From Thalassobacillus sp. CUG 92003 (GTDB lineage: Bacteria > Bacillota > Bacilli > Bacillales > Halobacillaceae): 64,000 nucleotides of DNA. Under the pieces are notes generated by a model. The model was given only the letters and a program-made list of their open reading frames with translations, was not told where the DNA came from and ran no database searches. A program made the translations under genes and the position numbers. The stretch lies in contig NZ_JABLSJ010000004.1 in NCBI RefSeq assembly GCF_013618635.1, forward strand, positions 62,001-126,000, read 5' to 3'. The stretch's first letter is position 1. Each line of letters opens with the position of its first letter. This document shows positions 24,848 to 33,308 of the stretch, one piece after another.

Positions 24848-26518
24848 ATGAAATCCGATATTGAAATCGCCTTGGATGCCAATATGAAACCTATCGAAGA
24901 TATAGCTGAAATGTTAGCGCTTTCAAAAGATGATTGGGAGCCTTACGGGCATTATAAAGCAAAGTTATCTGACGGGTTGATCGATAAACTGTCCGATCGA
25001 CCAGATGGGAAGATCATCATGACAACCTCTATCAATCCTACCCCGGCAGGTGAAGGGAAATCTACTGTTACAGTTGGCCTGGGACAAGCTTTGAATCAGC
25101 TTGATCACAAAGCCATCATTGCCCTTCGGGAGCCATCGCTCGGTCCCACCATGGGGATAAAAGGCGGGGCAGCTGGGGGAGGTTATGCGCAAGTCATCCC
25201 GATGGACGAGATCAATCTTCACTTCACTGGAGATATTCATGCCATCACCACAGCCAATAATGCCTTGTCAGCTTTTATAGATAATCATATCCATCAAGGT
25301 AACGCGTTGAACCTGGATCCAAGACGAGTCGAGTGGAAGCGGGTGCTTGATATTAACGATCGTGCCCTTCGTGAAGTGGTAGTAGGACTGGGCGGCCCGG
25401 TTAAAGGTGTTCCGCGAGAAGATGGGTTTAATATTACCGTAGCTTCAGAGATCATGGCTGTCCTTTGTTTAGCCAGCAACTTGCAAGATTTAAAGCAACG
25501 GCTCGCCCGGATGATCGTGGGATATACTTACACGAAGGAACCCGTAACGGTGCAACAGCTTGGCATGGAAGGAGCGCTTACGCTGCTATTAAAAGATGCC
25601 ATTAAACCGAATTTAGTCCAAACTCTCGAAAATACGCCGGCGATTATTCATGGGGGGCCGTTTGCCAATATCGCTCACGGGTGTAACAGTCTCATGGCTA
25701 CGAAAATTGCGGCGAAGCTAGGGGATTATGTGGTCACTGAATCTGGATTTGGAGCCGATTTGGGAGCAGAAAAATTCCTGGATATCAAAACGAGGGCAGG
25801 CGAATTCGAACCTGATGCTGTGGTCATCGTAGCGACCATTCGGGCGTTAAAGATGCACGGCGGCCTTGATAAGAAAGAACTGGAACAGGAGGATCTATCA
25901 GCACTCGAGGAAGGCATGGGAAACCTTAAGAAGCATATGGAAACGATTGAACAATTCGGTATCCCTTTTGTGATCGCCATCAATCGCTTTCCTGCTGACA
26001 CCGCGGCTGAACTCGAGTTTTTGAAAACGTGGTGCCACACGCAAGGGGCAGAGGTTTCGTTAGTCGATGTATTTACTGAAGGAGGGAAGGGGGGACACGA
26101 TTTAGCTGAAAAAGTGGTCCATCTTTGTGAATCGACGACACCTGCCTTGAATTGGACATACGATCTATCAGATGATATTGAAACGAAAATTCGTAAAGTG
26201 GCGCAAACCATTTACGGAGCAGAAGATATTGAAATCACGTCTAAAGCTAAAAATCAACTGCGCCGTTTTGAAAAAGCCGGTTACGGGGGGTTGCCGATAT
26301 GCATGGCCAAGACACAATATTCCCTCTCAGACAACCCGGCCCTGTTAGGACGCCCCTCAGGCTTCACCATTACGATCCGTGAGATAAGAGCTTCTGTAGG
26401 GGCAGGATTTCTGGTTGTGTTGACTGGCGATGTGATGACCATGCCCGGTCTTCCGAAAAAACCGGCTGCTTTAAATATGGATGTGACGAAAGAAGGCACG
26501 ATTAAAGGATTGTTTTAA
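24848..26518 (+). CDS. fhs: Formate-tetrahydrofolate ligase
   Basis: ATP-dependent ligase making 10-formyl-tetrahydrofolate from formate and THF in the one-carbon pool. The 556-residue protein is full length, with the P-loop [14 protein letters not shown] (near residue 65), [21 protein letters not shown]-type substrate segments and a C-terminal [10 protein letters not shown]. The ATG at 24848 is used because AAAGGGAG lies 10 bases upstream and family members start with SDIEIA; the upstream frame to 24791 is promoter. A terminator follows. THF enzymes thyA and dfrA lie 1.7 kb downstream. Confidence 0.97.
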   Translation: MKSDIEIALDANMKPIEDIAEMLALSKDDWEPYGHYKAKLSDGLIDKLSDRPDGKIIMTTSINPTPAGEGKSTVTVGLGQALNQLDHKAIIALREPSLGPTMGIKGGAAGGGYAQVIPMDEINLHFTGDIHAITTANNALSAFIDNHIHQGNALNLDPRRVEWKRVLDINDRALREVVVGLGGPVKGVPREDGFNITVASEIMAVLCLASNLQDLKQRLARMIVGYTYTKEPVTVQQLGMEGALTLLLKDAIKPNLVQTLENTPAIIHGGPFANIAHGCNSLMATKIAAKLGDYVVTESGFGADLGAEKFLDIKTRAGEFEPDAVVIVATIRALKMHGGLDKKELEQEDLSALEEGMGNLKKHMETIEQFGIPFVIAINRFPADTAAELEFLKTWCHTQGAEVSLVDVFTEGGKGGHDLAEKVVHLCESTTPALNWTYDLSDDIETKIRKVAQTIYGAEDIEITSKAKNQLRRFEKAGYGGLPICMAKTQYSLSDNPALLGRPSGFTITIREIRASVGAGFLVVLTGDVMTMPGLPKKPAALNMDVTKEGTIKGLF

Positions 26519-26532
26519 TCTGCTTGGTCATT

Positions 26533-26577
26533 TAGCCTTTCCTGTCGTTTGATATAGTCAGGAAAGGTTCTTTTTGC
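26533..26577 (+). terminator. Terminator after fhs
   Basis: AGCCTTTCCTG pairs with CAGGAAAGGTT, followed by CTTTTT. Confidence 0.8.
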
Positions 26578-26619
26578 TACAATCAAGGGGAATCGATCGA
26601 AAAGAAAAGGTTGATGAAT

Positions 26620-27474
26620 ATGACGGTAGAGATTGGTGTGACAGGATGGGGAGATCACCCTTCGTTATACCCTGAAAAAACCAAGCCGACCGATAAACTA
26701 GCGGTGTATGGCTCTCATTTCCCTGTTGTGGAGGTAGATACGGCATTCTACGCTATTCAACCGACGAAGCATTATTATAAATGGATCGAGCAGACACCGC
26801 CTAATTTTTCGTTTGTCATCAAAGCGTATCAGCAGATGACGGGACATGATCGCAGCCAACTGACCATCCATGAGGCCAAAGAGCTTGTGACATCGTACCG
26901 CGAGTCTATTGAGCCTGTGATTGAGGCCGGCAAGTTGAATGCAGTGCTATTTCAATTTCCACCTTGGTTTAATGTGAGTAAAGAAAATATCCATAAATTA
27001 CGTCTGATCCGGGAGTGGCTGCCCGACTTGCCTTTGGCGTTGGAATTCCGTAATCGTAGCTGGTATTCACATGAATATCGCAGTCAGACCCTTGATTTTA
27101 TGAAAGAACACCAATGGATTCATACGATTTGTGATGAACCTCAGGCGGGAGAAGGCTCCGTTCCGGCAGTTCTCGAGCCCACACACCCCAGACAAACACT
27201 TATTCGTTTTCATGGGCGCAATGTTCATGGCTGGAATAAAAATGGCAGGAGTGACTGGCGGAAAGTGCGGTTTCTTTATCGATACAATCAAGCAGAGTTG
27301 CAGGAATGGGCGACGCATATCCGTGAACTTGAGCGCCAGACACCGCATGTTACCGCATTGTTCAACAATAACTCGGGGTGGGACGCAGCAGAAAACGCCA
27401 AGCAGATGATCGATTTGCTTGGCGTGGAGTATGAGCAGCTTAACCCGCGTCAAATGGACTTGTTTAATGAATAG
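26620..27474 (+). CDS. DUF72 (YecE/YunF) family protein
   Basis: A 284-residue TIM-barrel-like protein of the DUF72 family, conserved but without an agreed function. Visible family features are the start IGVTGWGDHP, EVDTAFYAIQP, FQFPPWF, ALEFRNRSWY, and IRFHGRN late in the protein, then ALFNNNSGWDAAENA. ATG 26620 has AAAAGG about 9 bases upstream; an ATG at 26614 is too close. Nine bases separate it from ypgQ, so they are cotranscribed. Confidence 0.88.
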   Translation: MTVEIGVTGWGDHPSLYPEKTKPTDKLAVYGSHFPVVEVDTAFYAIQPTKHYYKWIEQTPPNFSFVIKAYQQMTGHDRSQLTIHEAKELVTSYRESIEPVIEAGKLNAVLFQFPPWFNVSKENIHKLRLIREWLPDLPLALEFRNRSWYSHEYRSQTLDFMKEHQWIHTICDEPQAGEGSVPAVLEPTHPRQTLIRFHGRNVHGWNKNGRSDWRKVRFLYRYNQAELQEWATHIRELERQTPHVTALFNNNSGWDAAENAKQMIDLLGVEYEQLNPRQMDLFNE

Positions 27475-27483
27475 GAGGCAGGC

Positions 27484-28092
27484 ATGGCGACAAATGAAGG
27501 GATGCTGGCCATCAAACATTATGTGGCCCAAATGTTAGCAGACGATCCAACGGGACATGATTACGAACATATGAAACGTGTGGCTGCCGTCGCTTCTCAA
27601 CTCGCAGAGAAAGAGGGGGCAGATGAGCTGATCGCGGAAATGGCAGGGTGGCTGCATGATGTGGCGGATAGTAAACTGACTGATGACCCTCAGGCAGCAA
27701 CCCGAGAACTGATCCGGTTTTTGACCGATATCGGAGTTCCCAAACTTACCATTGAACAAATCATTCAAGCCATAGAAGATGTTTCGTTCAGCAAAGGCAA
27801 TGTGCCGACCACACTAGAAGGTAAGATCGTTCAGGATGCTGACCGTCTCGATGCTATAGGGGCAGTCGGCATTGCACGTACATTCGCTTTTGGTGGGGCG
27901 CACGGGCAACTTATTCACACAGATACAAAGGATGGAAGGGCGACCTCTATTCAACACGTTTATAATAAGTTAGTGAAGGTAGCGTCTCTCATGAATACGG
28001 CTGCTGCCAAGCGAGAAGCCAACAAACGCCACCACGTATTAATTGATTTTCTCGAACATTTTCATGAAGAATGGGAGGGACGGATTGATTAG
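27484..28092 (+). CDS. ypgQ: HD-domain pyrophosphohydrolase YpgQ
   Basis: A 202-residue HD-superfamily metal phosphohydrolase. The metal ligands appear as His in GHDYEHMKRV, HD in AGWLHDVAD and a late Asp in VQDADRLDAIG. B. subtilis YpgQ hydrolyses nucleoside triphosphates to monophosphate and pyrophosphate with Mn2+. The protein is soluble. GGAGG precedes the ATG. It follows the DUF72 gene by 9 bases and precedes thyA by about 90 bases. Confidence 0.88.
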   Translation: MATNEGMLAIKHYVAQMLADDPTGHDYEHMKRVAAVASQLAEKEGADELIAEMAGWLHDVADSKLTDDPQAATRELIRFLTDIGVPKLTIEQIIQAIEDVSFSKGNVPTTLEGKIVQDADRLDAIGAVGIARTFAFGGAHGQLIHTDTKDGRATSIQHVYNKLVKVASLMNTAAAKREANKRHHVLIDFLEHFHEEWEGRID

Positions 28093-28182
28093 GGATGAAT
28101 GGTTACCCGTTTGTTGGAGGAGTTTTAGATGTTTATGTGAGCAGGTATGTTAAGTCGAAATTGTGTAAGGTGTGTGATGAGA

Positions 28183-29142
28183 ATGGCAAAAGGTGAACAA
28201 GCTTACCTTAATTTATGTCGGAAAGTGTTGGAAGAAGGTACTGAGAAACAAGACCGTACAGGCACGGGGACTTATTCATTGTTTGGTGATCAAATGCGAT
28301 TTGATTTAGGGGATGGTTTTCCTCTTTTAACGACAAAGAAAGTACCATTTCGCTTGATTGTAAGTGAACTGTTGTGGTTCATAAACGGGGATACAAACAT
28401 TCGGTTTTTACTTCAGCATCATAATAATATTTGGAATGAGTGGGCTTTCAAAGCGTGGGTGGAAAGTGACCAGTACGACGGGCCGGATATGACGGATTTC
28501 GGAAGGCGTCGTCTGGGCGATGAAGCGTTTGACCACGTTTATCAGCAGGAAATGAAACGGTTTAAAACGTTAATCTTACAAGATGACCAATTTGCTGAGC
28601 AATTCGGTGATTTAGGATCTGTCTATGGACGGCAGTGGAGAGCCTGGAAGACGTCCCGGAATGAAACCATCGATCAATTGCAGCAGGTTATCGATCAAAT
28701 TAAGGAAAACCCTGATTCAAGGCGGCATATCGTCACCGCGTGGAATCCTGAAGATGTCCCTTCAAATATGGCGCTTCCGCCTTGCCATGCGTTGTTCCAG
28801 TTTTATGTAGCGGAAGGTAAGCTCTCCTGTCAACTGTACCAGCGAAGCGGCGATATCTTTCTAGGTGTTCCATTCAACATTGCGAGCTATGCGTTGCTCA
28901 CCTATTTGATTGCCCATGAATGCGGTTTGGAACCAGGTGAGTTCATCCATACGTTAGGCGATGCTCACATCTATAAAAATCATCTCGATCAAGTGAATGA
29001 GCAGTTGGGGAGGACGCCGCGCTCCTTCCCGGTAGTCAGATTAAATACAGCAAAGCGATCGATATTTGATTTTACGGTTGAAGATATTACGCTAGAGGGT
29101 TACGATCCGCATCCTGCGATCAAAGCGCCTATCGCTGTATAA
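28183..29142 (+). CDS. thyA: Thymidylate synthase, long form
   Basis: Makes dTMP from dUMP using 5,10-methylene-THF. The 319-residue protein is the long variant with an insert after [13 protein letters not shown], similar in size to Lactobacillus casei TS (316) rather than the 264-residue form. The catalytic Cys is in [11 protein letters not shown], with [23 protein letters not shown] and a C-terminal [14 protein letters not shown] 28183 is chosen because AAGGTG lies about 10 bases upstream and the sequence there aligns with TS starts. It lies 19 bases before dfrA, forming the usual thyA-dfrA unit. Confidence 0.96.
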   Translation: MAKGEQAYLNLCRKVLEEGTEKQDRTGTGTYSLFGDQMRFDLGDGFPLLTTKKVPFRLIVSELLWFINGDTNIRFLLQHHNNIWNEWAFKAWVESDQYDGPDMTDFGRRRLGDEAFDHVYQQEMKRFKTLILQDDQFAEQFGDLGSVYGRQWRAWKTSRNETIDQLQQVIDQIKENPDSRRHIVTAWNPEDVPSNMALPPCHALFQFYVAEGKLSCQLYQRSGDIFLGVPFNIASYALLTYLIAHECGLEPGEFIHTLGDAHIYKNHLDQVNEQLGRTPRSFPVVRLNTAKRSIFDFTVEDITLEGYDPHPAIKAPIAV

Positions 29143-29161
29143 GAAAGGAAAGGTGTTCAGT

Positions 29162-29650
29162 GTGATCTCATTTGTAGTTGCAATGGATCGGAACCGGGTA
29201 ATCGGGAACAATAATGATTTACCCTGGCATATTCCAAATGATCTGAAATTTTTTAAAGAAACAACGCTCCACCACACCATCATTATGGGGCGGAAAACGT
29301 TTGAGTCCTTTGGAAAACCGCTGCCGAATCGACGGAATGTGATCGTGACGAGTGACACCACGTATCACGCAGAAGGGTGTGACATCATCCATTCTGTCGA
29401 TACCATCCGCCAGTGGAACGTCTCAGAGCCTGAAACGGAGTGGATGGTCATCGGGGGCAGTGTGTTGTTTGAACAATTATTGGCTGAAGTCGACAGAATG
29501 TATATCACATTTATTGACGAGGTCTTTTCCGGCGATACGCATTTTCCGCAATTTGATCATTTCGCATGGTCGTTAACGTCTGAAGAAAAAGGCGTCAAAA
29601 ACGATAAAAATCCCTATGATTATTATTTCAGGATATATGACCGGGTATGA
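29162..29650 (+). CDS. dfrA: Dihydrofolate reductase
   Basis: NADPH-dependent reduction of dihydrofolate, which regenerates THF after ThyA. The 162-residue protein has NRVIGNNNDLPWHIPNDLK (substrate pocket, catalytic Asp), MGRKTFESFGKPLP, IGGSVLFEQ (cofactor loop) and NPYDYYFRIY near the end. GTG 29162 gives the start MISFVVAMDRN seen in Bacillus DHFRs and has GAAAGG 8 bases upstream; an in-frame GTG at 29153 is less likely. It overlaps mobA by four bases (ATGA), a sign of coupled translation. Confidence 0.95.
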   Translation: MISFVVAMDRNRVIGNNNDLPWHIPNDLKFFKETTLHHTIIMGRKTFESFGKPLPNRRNVIVTSDTTYHAEGCDIIHSVDTIRQWNVSEPETEWMVIGGSVLFEQLLAEVDRMYITFIDEVFSGDTHFPQFDHFAWSLTSEEKGVKNDKNPYDYYFRIYDRV

Positions 29651-30255
29651 AGCAGTGTGTTCAAGGGGCTGTGTTAGCAGGAGGACAGTCGTCACGTATG
29701 GGGACGAACAAAGCATGGCTGGAGTTGAATGGGCGTCCTGTCATTGACCGTGTCACGAACATCATGGCGGAATGGGCGGACCAAATCACAATCGTGGCAG
29801 ATGAGCGGGAAGCGTTCAACAGCCAGCCGTATCCGGTCATTTCGGATATACATACGGGTATTGGCCCTATGGGAGGGCTGCATGCTGCTCTGAGCCGAAT
29901 GGACGAAGGTGTCCTGGCGTTAAGCGCTTGTGATACGCCGTTTATTGAAAAGGGAGTCTATCAGCACCTTTTGCAAGAACTGAATAGGCTGGAGGCTAGT
30001 ATCGTGATTCCGGTTCATCATAATCGTTACCACCCGATGTCGGGCCTTTACAGCACCCGCTTGCTTTCTCATATAGAGGACGCTATCGAAAAACACCACT
30101 ACAGTTTGCGTCAATTATGGCAGCGTACGGACGTCCATTTTGTCGAAGCGTTTCCGGGCATTTCCGATCAACAGCTGGACGCTCATTTTTTTAATATGAA
30201 TACGCCTGAGGATTACAGACAGGCTTGCCAAATGGTGAAATTTCTGTGTCAATAA
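29647..30255 (+). CDS. mobA: Molybdenum cofactor guanylyltransferase
   Basis: Transfers GMP from GTP to molybdopterin to make the guanine-dinucleotide cofactor of many molybdoenzymes. The 202-residue protein has the nucleotidyltransferase start VLAGGQSSRMGTNKAWL (LAGGxSSRMGxxK), GPMGGLHAAL, and ACDTPFI (Mg-binding Asp). It overlaps dfrA by four bases. The next genes on the strand are tatA-tatA-tatC. Since molybdoenzymes are classic Tat substrates, this order is functionally suggestive. A promoter for the tat genes starts at its stop codon. Confidence 0.9.
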   Translation: MKQCVQGAVLAGGQSSRMGTNKAWLELNGRPVIDRVTNIMAEWADQITIVADEREAFNSQPYPVISDIHTGIGPMGGLHAALSRMDEGVLALSACDTPFIEKGVYQHLLQELNRLEASIVIPVHHNRYHPMSGLYSTRLLSHIEDAIEKHHYSLRQLWQRTDVHFVEAFPGISDQQLDAHFFNMNTPEDYRQACQMVKFLCQ

Positions 30256-30283
30256 AGACAAATGACAGAATTAATGGTAAAAT
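30255..30283 (+). promoter_or_regulatory. Possible promoter of the tat genes
   Basis: AAGACA, 17 bases, TGG-TAAAAT (extended -10), overlapping the mobA stop; predicted start about 90 bases before tatA. Confidence 0.45.
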
Positions 30284-30380
30284 GTAATCGTTTCGAAGGA
30301 TATGACGTTATCGTTAAATAAATTGAAGCATGATTATTATATCGAATTGGATCGCATCCATAATAAGGTTGGTGAATTAT

Positions 30381-30593
30381 ATGTTCTCAAGTATCGGCAT
30401 TCCTGGCTTAATCCTGATACTCGTCATCGCACTCGTTGTTTTTGGCCCGAAAAAACTTCCTGAAATCGGTAAGGCAACGGGTCAAACATTGCATGAGTTT
30501 AAACAATCTGCACAAGATCTGACTGGAGATGTCAAGGAAGAAGTGAATGACGTCAAGGATATCGCTAGTCAACAGAATAATTCGGACAAGTAA
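30381..30593 (+). CDS. tatA: Twin-arginine translocase TatA (copy 1)
   Basis: A 70-residue pore-forming Tat subunit with one N-terminal membrane helix (about 5-21), the [14 protein letters not shown] hinge and an amphipathic helix, then a charged tail. ATG 30381 is chosen since GGTTGGTGA precedes it and TatA proteins begin MFSSIGIPG; the upstream frame to 30330 is leader. It is followed 25 bases later by a second tatA whose first 33 residues are almost identical, so this is a recent tandem duplication or a selected pair. Confidence 0.95.
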   Translation: MFSSIGIPGLILILVIALVVFGPKKLPEIGKATGQTLHEFKQSAQDLTGDVKEEVNDVKDIASQQNNSDK

Positions 30594-30618
30594 GGACGCT
30601 TGTCGAGGAGGGACGATC

Positions 30619-30813
30619 ATGTTCAGCAACATCGGCATTCCAGGATTAGTATTGATTCTCGTCATTGCCTTAGTCGTCTTTGGCCCATCTAAATTACCGG
30701 AAATCGGCAAAGCTTTCGGTAGTTCTTTAAAAGAATTTAAGAAGGCTACAGGAGATATCATGTCGGATGATCAGGACAATCAGACTGGCAAAAAAGATCA
30801 CAATCAATCATAA
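30619..30813 (+). CDS. tatA: Twin-arginine translocase TatA (copy 2)
   Basis: A 64-residue TatA paralogue: [34 protein letters not shown], and an acidic/Gln-rich tail ending KKDHNQS. GGAGGGACGATC before the ATG is a strong ribosome site. The hinge has Ser where copy 1 has Lys, and the amphipathic helix differs. Gram-positive TatA proteins also serve as TatB. Two copies here may split the TatA and TatB roles or handle different loads; this is inference. Confidence 0.95.
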   Translation: MFSNIGIPGLVLILVIALVVFGPSKLPEIGKAFGSSLKEFKKATGDIMSDDQDNQTGKKDHNQS

Positions 30814-30823
30814 TGGTGAATCT

Positions 30824-30862
30824 GGAAGGTGTAAGGGGGAAAAGCCTTACATCTTCTTTATG
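30824..30862 (+). terminator. Hairpin between tatA2 and tatC
   Basis: GAAGGTGTAAGG pairs with CCTTACATCTTC around GGGAAAAG, followed by TTTATGTTTA. It may reduce read-through into tatC or stabilise the upstream mRNA. Confidence 0.5.
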
Positions 30863-30905
30863 TTTATGCACATGTTAAAGTTGTTTGAGTTGGAGGTGAC
30901 GACAA

Positions 30906-31670
30906 ATGGATGACCTGAAGACACGAAACGATACAGAAATGAATGTGACTGATCATCTGACCGAACTGAGGAAACGGATTATCTGGACACTGGTCGCATT
31001 TGTCGCGTTTTTCGTTGTAGGTTTTTTATATGTACGGGATATTTTCGAATGGTTTAAAATGGACGTGCCTTTCGAACTGCATTTTACCGGCCCAGGTGAC
31101 ATCATATGGATTTTCTTCACCATTGCGAGCCTTGCCGCTATCATCGGTACGTTACCGGTTTTAAGTTTGCAAGTCTGGATGTTTGTCAGACCAGCCTTAA
31201 CGTCTAAAGAACGGAAAGTGTCGCTTTCCTATATTCCTGCCATCTTTTTATTGTTCCTAGGCGGTTTGGCTTTCGGATATATCGTGTTTGTGAAATTGAT
31301 TCTTCCTTTCCTGCTTTCCCTTAACGACGGGATGGCTACCGAAATATTTACCGTGGATCGTTATTTTAAATTCCTCTTCCGCGTGACATTGCCTTTTGCG
31401 GTGTTGTTTGAAATTCCGATAATAACGATGTTTTTAACGAGTCTCGGCATCGTAAACCCAGCATTTCTCGTCAAGGTAAGAAAATACGCTTATTTCGTTT
31501 TGATCATTATCGGCACAATGATTTCACCCCCCGACTTCGTACTTCAGTTGGTTGTGGCCGTGCCATTAATTGTTTTATATGAAGTGAGTATTATTCTCTC
31601 CAGGATGGTGTATCGCAGGAAATTAAAAAAACACCAGGCTTTTATGGAAGAAGATAGTGAAGATGAGTAA
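30906..31670 (+). CDS. tatC: Twin-arginine translocase TatC
   Basis: The 254-residue membrane receptor for twin-arginine signal peptides, with six membrane segments. The N-terminal cytosolic HLTELRKRIIW motif, TGPGDIIW segment and ISPPDFVLQ loop are family hallmarks. A highly charged C terminus ends EEDSEDE. GGAGGTG lies about 8 bases upstream of the ATG. Together with two TatA copies it makes a complete minimal system. Halophiles often rely heavily on Tat, which fits. Confidence 0.96.
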   Translation: MDDLKTRNDTEMNVTDHLTELRKRIIWTLVAFVAFFVVGFLYVRDIFEWFKMDVPFELHFTGPGDIIWIFFTIASLAAIIGTLPVLSLQVWMFVRPALTSKERKVSLSYIPAIFLLFLGGLAFGYIVFVKLILPFLLSLNDGMATEIFTVDRYFKFLFRVTLPFAVLFEIPIITMFLTSLGIVNPAFLVKVRKYAYFVLIIIGTMISPPDFVLQLVVAVPLIVLYEVSIILSRMVYRRKLKKHQAFMEEDSEDE

Positions 31671-31722
31671 CTGTTGTTGACCAGAGAGAAAGTGGACGAA
31701 CAAGACAAAGGGGGGCATTGAT

Positions 31723-31947
31723 GTGAGGTCGTTCTATCATTACATGATGAGATATCGAGGAAATAAACAAAACGATGGGGAGAAACAACTGGCGGATTGG
31801 ATGTTCGGCGATCACAGTTTTCCGAAACAAGCCACTTCATATGACGAAGTCAGTCGGTACCTGGAGTGGAATATCCCCTTTCCAGAAGCTTTGGCCGTTT
31901 TTGATCGCGTATGGACTCAATATGAAATCGAAGAACTGGATGAATAA
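31723..31947 (+). CDS. YozE family SAM-like protein
   Basis: A 74-residue protein of the YozE (UPF0346) family, a small helical SAM-like fold of unknown function: FYHYMMRYR, DHSFPKQATSYDEVSRYLE and FDRVWTQYE match the family pattern, and its length equals B. subtilis YozE. The start is GTG at 31723 with a GGGGGG-rich ribosome site upstream. It lies between tatC and a terminator, so it may end the tat transcript. Confidence 0.85.
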   Translation: MRSFYHYMMRYRGNKQNDGEKQLADWMFGDHSFPKQATSYDEVSRYLEWNIPFPEALAVFDRVWTQYEIEELDE

Positions 31948-31970
31948 ACTTATAAGCCATCTCCTATGCG

Positions 31971-32010
31971 TTCAGGCTGTCGAGAATGTTTCGGCAGCCT
32001 GAACTTTTTC
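31971..32010 (+). terminator. Terminator after yozE-like gene
   Basis: TTCAGGCTG-TCGA pairs with TTCGG-CAGCCTGAA, followed by CTTTTTC. Same family as the hairpin at 55099. Confidence 0.85.
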
Positions 32011-32072
32011 TGATTTGAAAAAATTCCAAGGAGCGTTTTTTATTGTAATTGAGGATCTATTCGCTTTTGTAG

Positions 32073-32102
32073 TTGAAGCGTTAAAAGCAATTCGAGTAAA
32101 AT
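32073..32102 (+). promoter_or_regulatory. Possible promoter of sbcDC
   Basis: TTGAAG, 18 bases, TAAAAT, ending 50 bases before sbcD. Confidence 0.4.
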
Positions 32103-32151
32103 GATAGTATGAGAGAATAACGACAATACGGAGAAGAAAGCAGGGTGGAAG

Positions 32152-33306
32152 ATGCGAATCCTTCATACAGCTGACTGGCATTTAGGGAAAATTGTGAACC
32201 AGGTTCATATGACCCATGATCAACAAGCAATTCTGGACCACGCGTTGGATGTCATAAAAGAATATGAACCCGACGCGGTCGTCGTTGCCGGAGATTTATA
32301 TGACCGCTCTGTCCCGCCGAAAGAAGCAGTAGAGTTACTGAATCACATTTTGACCCGTCTGATCAAAGACAGGGATGTACCTGTGTTGGCTATCTCTGGC
32401 AACCATGACAGCCCTGATCGTTTGGAGTTCGGCAATCAGTTGTTTAAATCCCAGGGGTTGTACTTAGAAACGAAGGTCGAGAGTGTCTTACGTCCGGTTA
32501 CGTTGCATGATCAATACGGCCCGGTTCACTTTCATCTTATCCCTTACATAGAACCAGCTGAAGTCGCCAGCATGTTTGGAGATGAAACCATTCGTTCACA
32601 CCAGCAAGCGATGGAACGTTTAGTAGAGTACATCCACGCCCACTCTGATATGAATGAGCGGCATGTATGGGTGGGGCATGCTTTCTTAGCAGGTGGAATG
32701 GAGAGCGAATCAGAAGAGAGACTTTCCATGATCGGGGGAAGCTCTTATGTCGATGCTCGGATTTTCAAACACTTTACGTATGTGGCTATGGGGCATCTTC
32801 ACCAACCTCAGAAAGTATGGTATGACCACATTCGATACAGTGGGTCGCTATTAAAATATTCATTTTCGGAAGCGACGCACAACAAGTCCGTCTCCATTAT
32901 AGATCTTGATGAACATGGGCTGCATGAGATGACACACGTTCCCCTTAAACCTGAACGCGACCTGGAAATTGTTGAAGGATATTTTGCTGATCTGCTTGAA
33001 GGAGAAGCGGCTGAGCAACCAAACAATTATTTGCATGTACGCTTATTAGATGAAGGGCAGCTTGTGGACCCGATGGCGAAACTTCGGAACGTTTATCCCA
33101 ATATTTTGAGGCTGGAGCGAAAATCGTCAGCTTCAGATAAGCAGCTCTATGATCTACAGCGAATAAAAGAGAAACAACGGATGAGCCACACGGAAGTTTT
33201 TGCTTCTTTTTATGAAGACATGATGGCAGAGCCGCTTTCAGAAAAACGTAAACAGATGATGGAACAGGTCATTGAAAAAGTCGAGCGGCAAGAGAGGGGG
33301 CAGTAA
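32152..33306 (+). CDS. sbcD: Exonuclease subunit SbcD
   Basis: Mre11-type nuclease subunit of SbcCD, which opens and trims hairpins and blocked DNA ends. The 384-residue protein has the calcineurin-like phosphoesterase motifs HTADWHLGK, AGDLYDR, SGNHDSPDRL, GHAFLAGG and GHLHQPQ in order. GGTGGAAG lies upstream of the ATG. The SbcC gene begins 2 bases after its stop, so the pair is translationally linked. Confidence 0.96.
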   Translation: MRILHTADWHLGKIVNQVHMTHDQQAILDHALDVIKEYEPDAVVVAGDLYDRSVPPKEAVELLNHILTRLIKDRDVPVLAISGNHDSPDRLEFGNQLFKSQGLYLETKVESVLRPVTLHDQYGPVHFHLIPYIEPAEVASMFGDETIRSHQQAMERLVEYIHAHSDMNERHVWVGHAFLAGGMESESEERLSMIGGSSYVDARIFKHFTYVAMGHLHQPQKVWYDHIRYSGSLLKYSFSEATHNKSVSIIDLDEHGLHEMTHVPLKPERDLEIVEGYFADLLEGEAAEQPNNYLHVRLLDEGQLVDPMAKLRNVYPNILRLERKSSASDKQLYDLQRIKEKQRMSHTEVFASFYEDMMAEPLSEKRKQMMEQVIEKVERQERGQ

Positions 33307-33308
33307 AA

